Below are positions 1 to 10,672 of a stretch of DNA of 64,000 nucleotides, in pieces. Under the pieces are notes generated by a model. It saw nothing but the letters and a program-made list of their open reading frames with translations, was not told where the DNA came from and did not search any database. This DNA comes from Tomocerus qinae (lineage: Eukaryota > Arthropoda > Collembola > Entomobryomorpha > Tomoceridae): positions 54,746,001 to 54,810,000 of the forward strand of contig CM034546.1 in assembly GCA_020055645.1 (NCBI GenBank), in the 5' to 3' direction. The translations under genes and the position numbers were made by a program. Numbering within the stretch: position 1 is the first letter of the stretch; each line of letters starts with the position of its first letter.

Positions 1-71
1 AAGGTGATGAGAAAAAAGGAATCCAAGCTCTACTTTTGGCTCTAGAAAGACTGAATGGAATTAATAACTGA
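1..71 (+). CDS. YkwC-like NAD(P)-dependent oxidoreductase, copy A, 3' end of last exon
   Basis: Partial gene cut by the left edge of the window. The frame starting at base 3 reads through the conserved C-terminus ([19 protein letters not shown]...) to a TGA at 69-71. It aligns almost base for base with the last exon of the two complete copies at 10673-13796 and 41422-44099, and the downstream flank is shared as well, including the AATAAA at 140-145. The family is the 3-hydroxyisobutyrate dehydrogenase-like superfamily. The rest of this copy should lie just outside the window, so whether it is intact cannot be judged. Confidence 0.85.
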   Translation, partial: GDEKKGIQALLLALERLNGINN

Positions 72-1880
72 CCATGTTCATCGCATAGAATATATGTTGT
101 CATAAAAATATATTTTGAGGACTTGCCAAAAGTGCCAAAAATAAAAACCAGTTTACAATACTTAAGAATCATATACTTTCGATTTGAATTTGTAACTCTA
201 CTCTAGTGAATGATATATAATAATATTTATATTATTATTATTGACGCTGTTGTTTTGTATTACATTGTCTTATCACCATAATTATGTATAATTTATATAA
301 TGACTAGAATGTACGGCAGAATACCTAGTTGCACTTGTATTTGTATTGTGGTATTGATTAACTCTTAACAAAGTATGTTACAATTACAATATGTTGTAAA
401 TTAATTCGTTTGACATATAGATGGTATGTGTAGGTAAGTAGTTGATAGATTTTGACTCCAGGTTAAACTCGTATGGTTTTGAAGGAAATTGTTTGAATGG
501 TATTAGATTGGCGTATGTCCTATCCTAAAACCACTGCGGTTTATTTTAATATTGTCCATAATATAAAATCATCTTCAGCGTCTTCTTATCTCACAGTTTT
601 CTCTTGATTTTCTTAAGATGAACGCAAAATGCGCTCTTCTCTTCCCTAGATTGCATTGTCTTATTCCTAATGCTTATACTTTTGACTGTAATACGTATGT
701 ACTTGAATGTACAGAGGTACTCAATGTTTTCATCGTCCCTGTATTTCATAAAGAGATACGAATATTGTCCAGGTCAACTAATGTTTTTTGTAATGTACCC
801 CAAAGCTAAACTGCTTTGGGGTACATTATTAAAAACATTAATTTTCGGAAAGTTTATACACAATAACCCTACACAGTTGATGCTACATTAAAAAGAGGGT
901 TGAGTGAGTCTTATCAATTTCAGCGATAGACTGCGTTCACATACTCTTTATTATACCAAGGCCAAGGTCAATTTATATGGAACGTTTAATATCATCGTAG
1001 TTAGAGTTGAATTGAAACTCTCATAATATACGGGTACTATGTATATATTTAGGATTGAAGTATAAACCAAATGTTTTGCAAGAATTCATGGGCAGGCGCA
1101 AACTATAAACAAATTAAATAATATAAAGTATAGCTCAGCTAGCTCTGTACCCCACTTTACTTATATTTATATGAACTCCGATAAACTATCGAGTATTGAC
1201 CGATTGTTTGTATATTTTTTACCAATTTAAGTATATAACGTACATGTAACCTATAAACAGCTTTATAAGAGCAGACACGAATCATAAATAAATTATATAA
1301 CTTGTCGCACAGTCCTCCTCTGTCCCACTTTTCTTTTGCTCCAGAACTTTCATTGTCATGATCCTTTCTGCATTCATGCCTTTCTACATACAATATACAA
1401 TTAAAAAAGTAGTAAATTTGTGTCGTATCATCCCTTACGGTTAAACTAATTGATCTTTGGTGCACATTTATTATTACTGAAATTAAACAATCACCATCAT
1501 TATCTGTTTTTTACGGTAGTCGATATGCAAAAATGAAGGCGGAAATATTTTTATATTATACATATTTGCCCTACAGCCTTAATGAATAATAATATGATAA
1601 TAAATATAACACTTTTGGTATATGCCTTGCCTATGGAATAAGCTTAATCTATGCTTTAAGTTTACTGCATAGGCAATAAGAATGATACAATGATGATATA
1701 TAGTACTTAATTTTCTATTTGTGTTTTAGCAAATATTTTAGTAAGATAGATATAAAGAATAATTTCTAGACTAAATTATTAACATTCCACTTTTTAATTA
1801 TTAGCGTCAAATATGTACGTAACTAGTTAGGTTTTGTTGACTAAGCTATCTAAAGCAATGAAAAGCACTTATATTATGAA
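72..1880. other. Spacer of array unit A (3' flank of copy A oxidoreductase)
   Basis: No gene seen. The stretch aligns with 13797-16230 of unit B. It holds an AATAAA signal at 140-145 (AATAAA 13865-13870 in B, 44212-44217 in copy C). It also holds a block at about 897-1190 that recurs near 8060-8420, 14640-14860, 26335-26450 and 28020-28150, and a second block at 1160-1600 that recurs at 15430-15890, 28150-28540 and 36265-36610. Bases 799-829 form a compact hairpin (ACCCCAAAGC / GCTTTGGGGT) that unit B lacks. Confidence 0.7.
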
Positions 1881-3054
1881 CAATTCCTTTGAATAATTAA
1901 GGCCTCAATAAGAAACAGGTTTAAGGAGGACTCCAAGTTAGTACCTGCAATAACGATGAGGGCACACTAAAAGAATATTTATTTCGCTTCATCTAAAACA
2001 AGCTGGAATATACTACAACATTTTACAATATTATACCTTACTAGGCGGTCACAGGACCCAGGTCCTGTAGTACTTGGGGCTAGTGCATCTACAAACAATT
2101 TTGTAAGAATTATGGTTAGTAAGTTATGGTTATGGTATTATAGTAAGTCAATTACATCGGCATTCAATTGGGTTCATCACTGATATAATTTACCGGTCAC
2201 AGGAAAAACTTCGCTTTAGTACGGCCGAGGGTCAACCTTTTGTTTAGAAAGAGAATTTGGCTATTGGCAAATTACTCCGGTTATATTATCCACCACATTT
2301 TTGACTCGGATACTTTTAACCAAAATTATACATACTGCCATCACTGGACAATGGACCATTTTAAGGCCGAGTTAGCCTTAATTAGCAATGTAGCGTCAAG
2401 CGATTAATTACAAAATTGAATGTTTTTTATTGTAATTTTAGCTCATCGCCTGAGGAAGCGAGCTTATAGAACCGCACAGTCTGTCCGTGCATCCGTCCTT
2501 CTATCCCCACGATAACTTTCGAATGCAAAGACGGATATTGACCAAACTTGGAAACTATATGGAAAACTGACGATCCCTATTGATTTTGGGACAAATCGGT
2601 CCATTGGTTGCTGAGACACCGCGCGCTTACTTCGTTTCATTTTGATAGTCAAAGTAGAAAATGGGTATTAAAAAGTTCAATTGCGTTTCCTATAAATTGT
2701 TTGCGGAAAATATTTCACTCCGCTTCTACCAAATTTAAGATTTATTTTGATGGTCAATTTTATTTATTTAAAAACTTTTTGCTAAAGTGCTAGAGTGTGG
2801 AAATTAGCCAGTGGGCGGGGCCTGTTACACTGGAAATTAAAATTTTTTCGATTCCTTTTGACCCTAGTGAGATGAAATTTTAGAATATTTTTTAACTTAT
2901 TGAGCATACTGTTATACCATTAATGTATATCGTATATTTTATACATTGGGATCGTCGACATTATATTCAGGATTCCAAAAATGTACCACACAAGAAAATC
3001 GGGTAAGAACTTTAGACAGAATTCCAAGAGTTGTAAAGCCGGAAATGATCTCTT

Positions 3055-3385
3055 GACTATCATATTCCCCATTAATTTTTTTGGGAAAGTCTGAAGGATC
3101 CGAGATTACTTTATATCCAATACCCATAAAGTAAATTCAATAAAGATTCATCGGAACTTATTCTAGAGGTTATAATAATATTTTAACAATTTCACAATTT
3201 TTTCTTTGATTGGAAGATACACGGATCACAAAATGCAAATACAGGATTATGTATCAAGTTTCAAACGAAGTTTTCAACGTATAACCTCTAGAATAAGTTT
3301 TGAAGAATCTTTTTTACACTTACTACATGGGTGTAGGACCAGTAATCTCAGATCCTTTAGGACTTTCCCAAAAAAAGTATTTTCG
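3055..3385. repeat. Imperfect inverted repeat (foldback)
   Basis: The left arm around 3085-3172 includes TTGGGAAAGTCTGAAGGATC and CTTATTCTAGAGGTTAT. These reappear reverse-complemented around 3282-3378 (ATAACCTCTAGAATAAG and GATCCTTTAGGACTTTCCCAA). Arms are about 110 bp with several mismatches. It lies inside the composite insertion. No coding content. Confidence 0.6.
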
Positions 3386-3623
3386 CGATTGCCATTCACC
3401 CTTTAAAAAAGTTGTCTCTTGAAATCTGCACCACTGCCTTAAACAGTGCAAAACTTGCTTTACAGAATCGCAAACTGACTCACTTTTTTGGGAATCTAAC
3501 TTTTATTAAACCAATTCAAAACATCAATGTGAATGGCCAAATTGAATTTTCCCGCACATGAAGTAATAAAAACCTTGAGCGCACTGAAAGCTGGAAGAAT
3601 TTTTATACAGAATGTATGCATTA

Positions 3624-4469
3624 CTTTCCCAATGGGCAGACTGGGCAGTTGCCCAGGGCCTCGCGCTTTTGGGGGCCTCGCGCAGAGCTTTGACAAAGAA
3701 AGAATTTCAACTTGTCTGTGTTGATTTCACTTCAAAAATACTGGTTTTGCATTTTGGTTTAAGTTATACGTTTTGTTACAGCTTTATTACAGAACCATTT
3801 TTAGAATTCAAGGAAGAAAAGTATATCGAAAGTAGACATTGCGCAATTTCTAGTAAAACCATACTGGTGACACGAAAGCAACATCTCTCAGAATTTTTAT
3901 AGAATTACTATATCCATTTCAATCCACACATGTGTAGCATTTTGCGATACCAAAACTTCGTAATTGCAGTAGATGCAGACAATTATGTTTCCACTAATAG
4001 TTTTTTTTTAATTTTAAAAGAAATAAAGAAATTTAAAAAAAATGAAAAAATTCTAAAATGCCGCATAGCGCCTACATAGTTTTAGGGTCTTATTTTGAAT
4101 AAAGGACGTATAGAGGTGGAAACCCTTATAAGCTGAAGCCCCACTCCAAAATCCAAAAATAAGATTTTTTCTCAGAATAGCAAAAAATTTATTATTTGCC
4201 ATTTTTAGGCCAGTTTTGACTAATTTTTGTCAAAAATTGACAAAGTTTATCGCGCTGCGCGCGAATATATGTAATTCAGATATAAGTATCACATAATATA
4301 TAAAAAACCATAAAAAATTTTCACACTAATTATTCAGATACCAAATTCATTTAAAAACGGAAAAAATTCGTAGATTTGAATTAATATAATAATTTGCAAT
4401 TTGTGACTTATTATGGGGCCTCGCGCAAACATTTTGCCCAGGGCCTCGCAAAACCTAGAGCCGCCACTG
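3624..4469 (+). mobile_element. Non-autonomous hAT-type element, copy 1 (5' terminus lost)
   Basis: This is the same element as the one at 50789-51699, here in opposite orientation. Both carry CTTTCCCAATGGGCAGACTG near one end and the GAGCCGCCACTG terminus at the other. The first ~12 bp of the left terminus are missing. GCATTA lies on both sides (3618-3623 and 4470-4475), which would fit a partly eroded 8-bp target duplication. No transposase frame is present; the short open frames inside it are noise. Confidence 0.75.
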
Positions 4470-5039
4470 GCATTAGTTCCTGTTATGAAATTTTTTGTGC
4501 CTTGTAAGTCGTAGGAGACTATAGACCGCGCAGTGCATAATTGCGTACTGCCACCAATTGTTCTGCTTTGGACTTGTTGGAATTTGCCTCATAATGTGCG
4601 TAATTATGTGCTTGGCTGCGTTTTAGAATTACGGCAAATCAACATACGGAAGTACAAACAAACCTACGGAATTAGACTTTAGCGGTTTATTTATAAGGAA
4701 GGATAAATCAATTCACTGCTGGTACTGGTCGTCTCTGGAAAGTGGAATGTTAAGAAAGGTTAAACTACTACATTAAAGCAAGGAACAAAAAATGACCTAT
4801 TTTGCTTTGAGTTTTTCGCCTTTGTTATAAAAAGGGTAAGAATAAGTTTTTTTTAAAGCAGTCCTCTTTTACTTTTTTTGATATATCAGCGTGCCGCATT
4901 TACTTTTACTGTTTCATTTCACATGTAAATAAGGTAAAAACGACAAAAATGACTGCTTTTTGAAAAATGGAGTACTTTTTTGTTCCCTACCTTAAAATGA
5001 CTAAACTAAAGCATGCGGTCGCAAATATTTATAGTAGTA

Positions 5040-5280
5040 ACAATTCCTTTGAATAATTAAGGCTTCAATAAGAAACAAGTTTAAGGAGGACTCCAATTTA
5101 GTACTGGCAAAAAGACGAGTGCACACTAAAAGAATATTTATTTCGCTTCGTCCTAACACAAGCTGGAATATTCTACAACAATCTACAATATTATACTTTA
5201 AAAATCAATTCACTACTGGTACTAGTCGTCTCTGGAGAGTATAGAACTTTAGCAAAGGTTAAAGTACTACCTATATAAGT
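5040..5280 (+). repeat. Second member of the ~250-bp direct repeat upstream of receptor A
   Basis: Starts with the CAATTCCTTTGAATAATTAAGG stretch, followed by AAGGAGGACTCCAA and ending in CACTACTGGTACTAGTCGTC. The first member is at 1881-2039 and continues after the composite insertion at about 4710-4765. The same pair occurs at 16230-16440 and 16705-16930 (unit B) and at 28720-28860 and 28915-29150 (unit C). The repeat therefore predates amplification of the array. Confidence 0.75.
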
Positions 5281-5620
5281 AAGTTTGAAAAAAGCAAATA
5301 TTTTTTAGTGTTTCAATATTTATTACGTTAGAATAGGTGGATTTTATTCATATATTAGTTAAGGATTATCAGCTAAATAAATTGAATTATTACTATTCTG
5401 TATAATATTTATTAAAAATAATAATATATATAATCCTGCTGTCATTACTTAAAAGTTGTAGTAATTCATTTTCTCTTTCTTATCATTTTTTTTAGAATTT
5501 TGGTGTTTAAATTTTTTGTAGGGCGATTAATGACGATCTCATTTTAAATGTGGCGTTAGGTATAGATATTTAGCGGAATAGATATAATGCAGTCCGAATA
5601 TACTTAATTCGGCGTGCATA

Positions 5621-5646
5621 TATAAATAGCTGTCAGAAACGGATCA
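5621..5646 (+). promoter_or_regulatory. Core promoter of receptor A (TATA box plus predicted start)
   Basis: TATAAATAG at 5621-5629 lies 25 nt before the A of ATCAATAA (5646). Exactly the same 25-nt spacing is kept upstream of receptor B (17305 to 17330, where the box is CATAAATAG) and receptor C (30399 to 30424). Conservation of box and spacing, together with its position 40-48 nt before the ATG, supports a core promoter. The precise transcription start is inferred. Confidence 0.6.
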
Positions 5647-5685
5647 ATAAAAATTCAGTGCTCAAAAACAAAATCATTTGTCACC

Positions 5686-7022
5686 ATGGTAAAACCCATT
5701 ACCGCAGATATATTTTCATGGTATGTCAAATGGGGTAACTTTTGGGGAGGTCTACCATTCGATTGGGTATCTGATTGTCCTGGTAAATATTTGGTATGGT
5801 CTACCAATAAATGGGTGAGATTGAAGTGGTGGTTGTTTGTGCTTTATCTTCACATTTACTGGTTCCATCTTTGTGCGAGGGCTTTAAATGAGACGATTTC
5901 AGGGGATAAAATAACTGCGTGCATGAGTTATGTCTACGTTTTAGCAATCGCCTTACCGATAACCGATATCCATGTAACAATATTCAAGCATGAAATACTG
6001 GCAAATTCACTCAATATTACACTTGCGACTTTCTTAAAATGGCGTAGAAAGTTCGTTATGAAAATTTTTAATGCCAGTTTAAAATTGAAATGTTAAGTAA
6101 TAATTGGTTTTATTACAGAACAATACTTTCAGAGGAAATATAGAAACCGAATTGATGAAGTGGACGTCTTTCTCTTCTTGGGGTTTCTGGTTACCGTCAC
6201 ATATCCAATCTTATTTGGAGGTGGAATATTCATTCTCCCATTCGAACGCTTATTCATGACGTCTCTTCTCGATCCCAACGACTTCAGCTATATACCATTC
6301 ATTGCTTTGGCATTACTTCATATGTGGTGTACATTCTGTGGATTTGCACTTTCAATTTTTTATTTGGCCGCATTACTTATCACGTGTTCAGAATTAAAAG
6401 TATTCTTTGAAGAGTTGAGGTAATTTTAAAACTAACCATTAAAAGAGTTTTTACATGTCTGGTGGATATTGTTTATCATGTTATTCAATTTTAATATACT
6501 TTTTTACTAACAAAATCTTGCAGCTACGATCAGAAATGGTATCGAACGGAGAATAAATTTCGATACATCACAACATTGCCTCAAATCTACAGATTGTCAC
6601 AACTAGTTGTTGACAAAGCAAATGAGGTGATCAGCATTATGTTTTTCGTTTTCAACTTCTTATTCAAGAGGCAGTTGTATTTGGCTAACTATCTGCTCAT
6701 TCTGCACCATTCTCAGTTGGGTACTATCATCACAACTTTTCTTTCCCTATGGGCTATTTTAATGTCTATCGTTTGGCTGATGTTACTGTTTACAACCTCC
6801 ATTGTCTTTGAATCGTCCTCTTTATGTATTCAGTCTTGGAAACACGGATTAAATCCGGATCATTCCAAAATGGAGGAACGGCTTTTCAAGAAATTTGTGA
6901 AATCCTGTCCAACATGTCAGTTTTATGTTGGACAATTCTCCATTATAAAGCGAAGCAAATTAATCAAATTCATATATTCTGTCAGTTTGGGAACCTTGGA
7001 AGCTATGTTAACATTTGGTTAA
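5686..7022 (+). CDS. Gustatory-receptor-like 7-TM protein, copy A (shifted splice donor)
   Basis: Likely a plasma-membrane chemoreceptor of the arthropod gustatory receptor class. Exons are 5686-6043, 6119-6419 and 6524-7022, giving 385 aa. The protein is closely similar to copies B and C and shares several long hydrophobic segments. The C-terminal third has conserved CPTC and a final LGTLEAMLTFG; the insect TYhhhhhQF motif is absent, as expected for a divergent family. In B and C intron 1 begins GTAAGT after WR; here that GT has become GA, but a C-to-T change made a new GT exactly 3 nt upstream (6044), which would keep the frame and cost one residue. If this weak donor (GTAGAA) fails, the protein ends after 136 aa. 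The family call rests on topology and gene structure, not on a database search. Confidence 0.75.
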
Positions 7023-10000
7023 CCCTGTATTCAATATATAACTTACGTATCTACAATGAGGTAAATTAAATACGTCAACTTAGTTGTTGAAATAAACAGG
7101 ATGCATATATAGGGTATAGATGTATATAACAATGTATAAATGAATGTATGTAAACTGTATAATAAAATTAATGTGATTATATACTGCCAATTTTATGGTA
7201 ATTACAAAAGAAAACCTTTTTCTGTTTGAATTTTGCATGCTTCAAACGGTTACCAATGCCAAAATCCATATCAAAATGATAAACTGAAGTTTATCTTAGT
7301 ATTTACGATAATTTGCACATCATGTGTAAATTTCTGTCCATCAATTTTGAAACTAATTAAGCAAAACGCGTGTGAAACCTGTTATATTTTCATGTTTTAT
7401 ATAAATATTGGTATATATTTTTACTAAACCCCCAGTACTAATAATGAATTTCTAAATGATTAGGCATATTAACCATGTTTAATTTTCGAAGTAAACTAAT
7501 CACTCATACTCATATTGGACTTCCTTGTTTCATAAAATATGCATTTTCTACGGGCATGGGCATTGCATCAAAAGGCCGCATTTCCCATACTATAGATAGA
7601 AACATATCTACTATACTATCATTCCGGAACTTCTTTTGTACCTATTCATTAGAAAGACAATGGATTATATACAATAAGTTTACTTCGACGAGCCGAAAAG
7701 TGCACAACTACAACACTCCGGATCCGGAATATGTTCATTTTGAAAGCATTTTCGAAAGCAAAAGCGAGTTTGATCTTTGTTTGAAATTGCATATCTCACT
7801 AATGTTAAATGTATAAATTTGTAATGAATATACTGCTAAAGCTATATATCAGGTTCCATAAATTACACATTGTAAAATCGTTTACGATGATTCAAATGAT
7901 GCGTATGTGATTGGCGATCTCGGCCGAGATCTACAGAAAATCTAAACTAAGATGGAAAACTGTAAATAGGAATATAAGCTGTGAACGGGAATTAAAAAGT
8001 ACTGAGGTTGAAAATGTCCAAAGCATAAACATTAGCCTGTGCGTAAGTGGCGAGAACCGAGAGTTGAGTCTTTTCAATTTCAATAACAGACTTGGTTCTC
8101 GCATACTTTTTACCAAGTTCATTTTTTGTGGAACGTTTAATATCATCATAGGTAAAGTTGAATTGAAACTCGCATTAAGATACGGGTACAATGAATAAAA
8201 GATTGGAGTATATTTATAGAATACAGTGGCAAAATGTTTAACAGGAATTCATGGACACAAACCATTAACAATTTACACATGGTAGTACAGTTAGTATATT
8301 ATTATAGCTCTTGCCCCACTTTGCTTGTATTTATGAATTCCAGTAACCTATTGACCGACTGTTTGTATACTATTCACCAAGGTCACATTTTATGGAACTA
8401 TATACATCCGATTATTATTATTTATTATATTGGTATTGGTTTTTATTTCGGAACAGTTACATAGCAGTCCAAGGACCGAAATATGAACAGAAGTTCATTG
8501 AGTAAAAACGTAGATACATAGATATATTATATATATAGTTAGCTTAGTTTATATTGCAACAACAATAAATAATTTAGTAAATCATTAACATTAAGTCATA
8601 AGAATCATACCTTTAACCCTTTGATATCACCAACCTTATTATATTGGTCGCTTAGAATATTAACAATTTGTGGAATGGTCGAGTTGACCTTTCGTTGTTT
8701 CATTGTACATGGCAAAGGTTTAAACAGCAATTTTTTTCGTATGTCTAGTAACTTTTTCTGAACCGTCATCAAATTCTGGTAACAATGGACGAAAACGTAC
8801 TGAATTCGACATTTTTAGCCCCAGCGATTTTAGCAAACCCGTTCTCCTAGCCGCAAGGCTTTCAAGGTCAAGGTCATTTAACACTCTCTCGTACTCTGAT
8901 TTAGTCACTTTAAAACCTACACTTAAAACCCACCATACTTAAATCCACTTGACGTCCACTTGATTTAGTGTTTAGAATAACTAGCTTTTTCAATTTATTG
9001 TATTGAGGGAATGAGATTTGGAAATATATTCATACTGCGATCCAATGATCCAAGACTGTGCTTAAAGTTATTTAGATTAGTTTGTCGTTTTTGTTTAACT
9101 TTATTTTCTATCAGTTATAATATAAGTTGTTAATATCTATTATATATCAACCTTACATATCAACTTTACAGTAATTATTGCAGCCAGATGAATGAATTTA
9201 TACTACATTTTTATTGATATTTAGAGTTACTCTAAAACTCTATATTGATATATAGAATTTTAGCGACGTAGTGTATTGATTATTTTTTTGTAAATGTAGT
9301 GACGGTAGTTTAATTAATTCAGTATTGGTGATATATAAATAAATAAATAGTATTTTCACATAATACTTATCTATATGTAAACCTTTTTGTGCACTTTTTC
9401 TTTTAATCATGAACTTTATATGAAAACAGAAAAACGCAAAAGATTGTGCCTACTTATAAAGTGAATTTGTCAATCTATTTGTCTCCAACTATTTAAAATC
9501 TATCGAAAATAATAATGGTCTTTTTTTAATTACTTATCTTTTATTTGACAGTTTTCATAGGACCTTTCTAGTGGTTGTCAAAAAAGTATATTGATAAAAT
9601 ACAGAATACCTATTTTCGTGCGGAACGTGAATATTTTTTCGATTTTTAACTTTTTATGACAAAGAAAACCTCATTTTCTTGAGATTAAGATGGCCTTGCT
9701 TACCAGTGCCCCTATAAATACGTGATGTGGCCCTGTTAATGTAGATAAATTCTCTTATGTTAATTGAGATTTTTTCGCCGGTCCATTGAAGTCTATAGCT
9801 TTAGCATAATAGTCGTTCAAAGTTTCATTTCTTAATGCGGTTTTAAGTTTCCGCTGAGTTAAATAGCCGGCACCATAACAATATGAACCATAAAGGCAGA
9901 CTCAAGTTGCATAATAAAAATTAAATATTTAGTTAGTCTTATTTAAAAATAATAATAGGTTTACCCTCATAGCATATAATAGACTGTAACACCCCCACGC

Positions 10001-10672
10001 ATATCAAATAAAATCAAAAGGCCAAATTATTGATTCACGACGAAATCACAGTTTATAAAAAAATTTCGATGGGATTCTCACTCTAAAACATAGGTAGGTA
10101 AAATTTCTCTGCGCTGCAATGATGATGATGAAACTCATGCATTTTGGATAAGTGTACAGCGTACAAATGTATAAGCAACTGATACTGAGAGCAACTTATT
10201 CGAAAACCTTTGGAAAGTATTACTGGTTTTGCAAGCCTTTTTATTCCACTTAAAGTTAGAAATACAAAAATAAATACCTTATTTGGCGATAGATGTAAAT
10301 TTAAGATTATCTTTTTTTAAATCTGCCTTTTTCATGCCCTAGTAAGCAACCAAGCATAATAAATTGAATTAACAGAAAATGCATACTAAGCATGTAGAAC
10401 TATATTTTGGCTCTGTCCATATTTGTGGCAAATTTAAACCTATCATATAAATCAGCCGGGCGGTTGTCTTTTACGGTAATACTTTTCGAAAAAATTTAAA
10501 TCAAATCAAATTAATGTAATGATATTTGTTAACACTCACAATTAAGACAATATTATAATTGTTACAGGAGACTGCTGATTTACGTTTTGTAAAGATATTT
10601 TATGGTCCATTCAAATTAACTCCTATAGAGAGAAGGCATAACTATATAATATTTATGGTTAATACAATTAAA
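7023..10672. other. Spacer between receptor A and oxidoreductase B
   Basis: No convincing gene. 7023-7470 is the receptor 3' flank (AATAAA at 7161-7166) and aligns with 18737-18978 and 31978-32164 plus 33367-33590. 7474-8460 is a dispersed block shared with 25770-26450 and 35680-36130. From about 8460 to 10340 I see only AT-rich unique sequence. From about 10340 onward the sequence aligns with 41110-41421, so this is the duplicated 5' flank of the oxidoreductase gene. The 62-codon minus frame at 8720-8908 has no support. Confidence 0.6.

Larger units (their letters stand above)
2040..4710. mobile_element. Composite ~2.7-kb insertion in the unit A spacer
   Basis: In unit B the sequence runs uninterrupted from a ..TATTATACTTTA.. 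stretch into ..CACTGCTGGTACTGG.. (about 16375-16410). In unit A the two halves are separated, the left half ending near 2039 and the right half resuming near 4710. The insert has no open frame above about 100 codons. It contains an imperfect inverted repeat (3055-3385) and a nested non-autonomous hAT copy (3624-4469). I could not define terminal inverted repeats or a target duplication for the outer element, so its class is unknown. Confidence 0.6.

Noticed and set aside
3496-3902. Open frames on both strands around 3600
   Set aside because: They read through the hAT element and recur in the same form at 51464-51682.
7475-7816. 113-codon frame within the post-receptor block
   Set aside because: The block is repeated near 25820 and 35680, where the frame is broken, so it is not under coding constraint.
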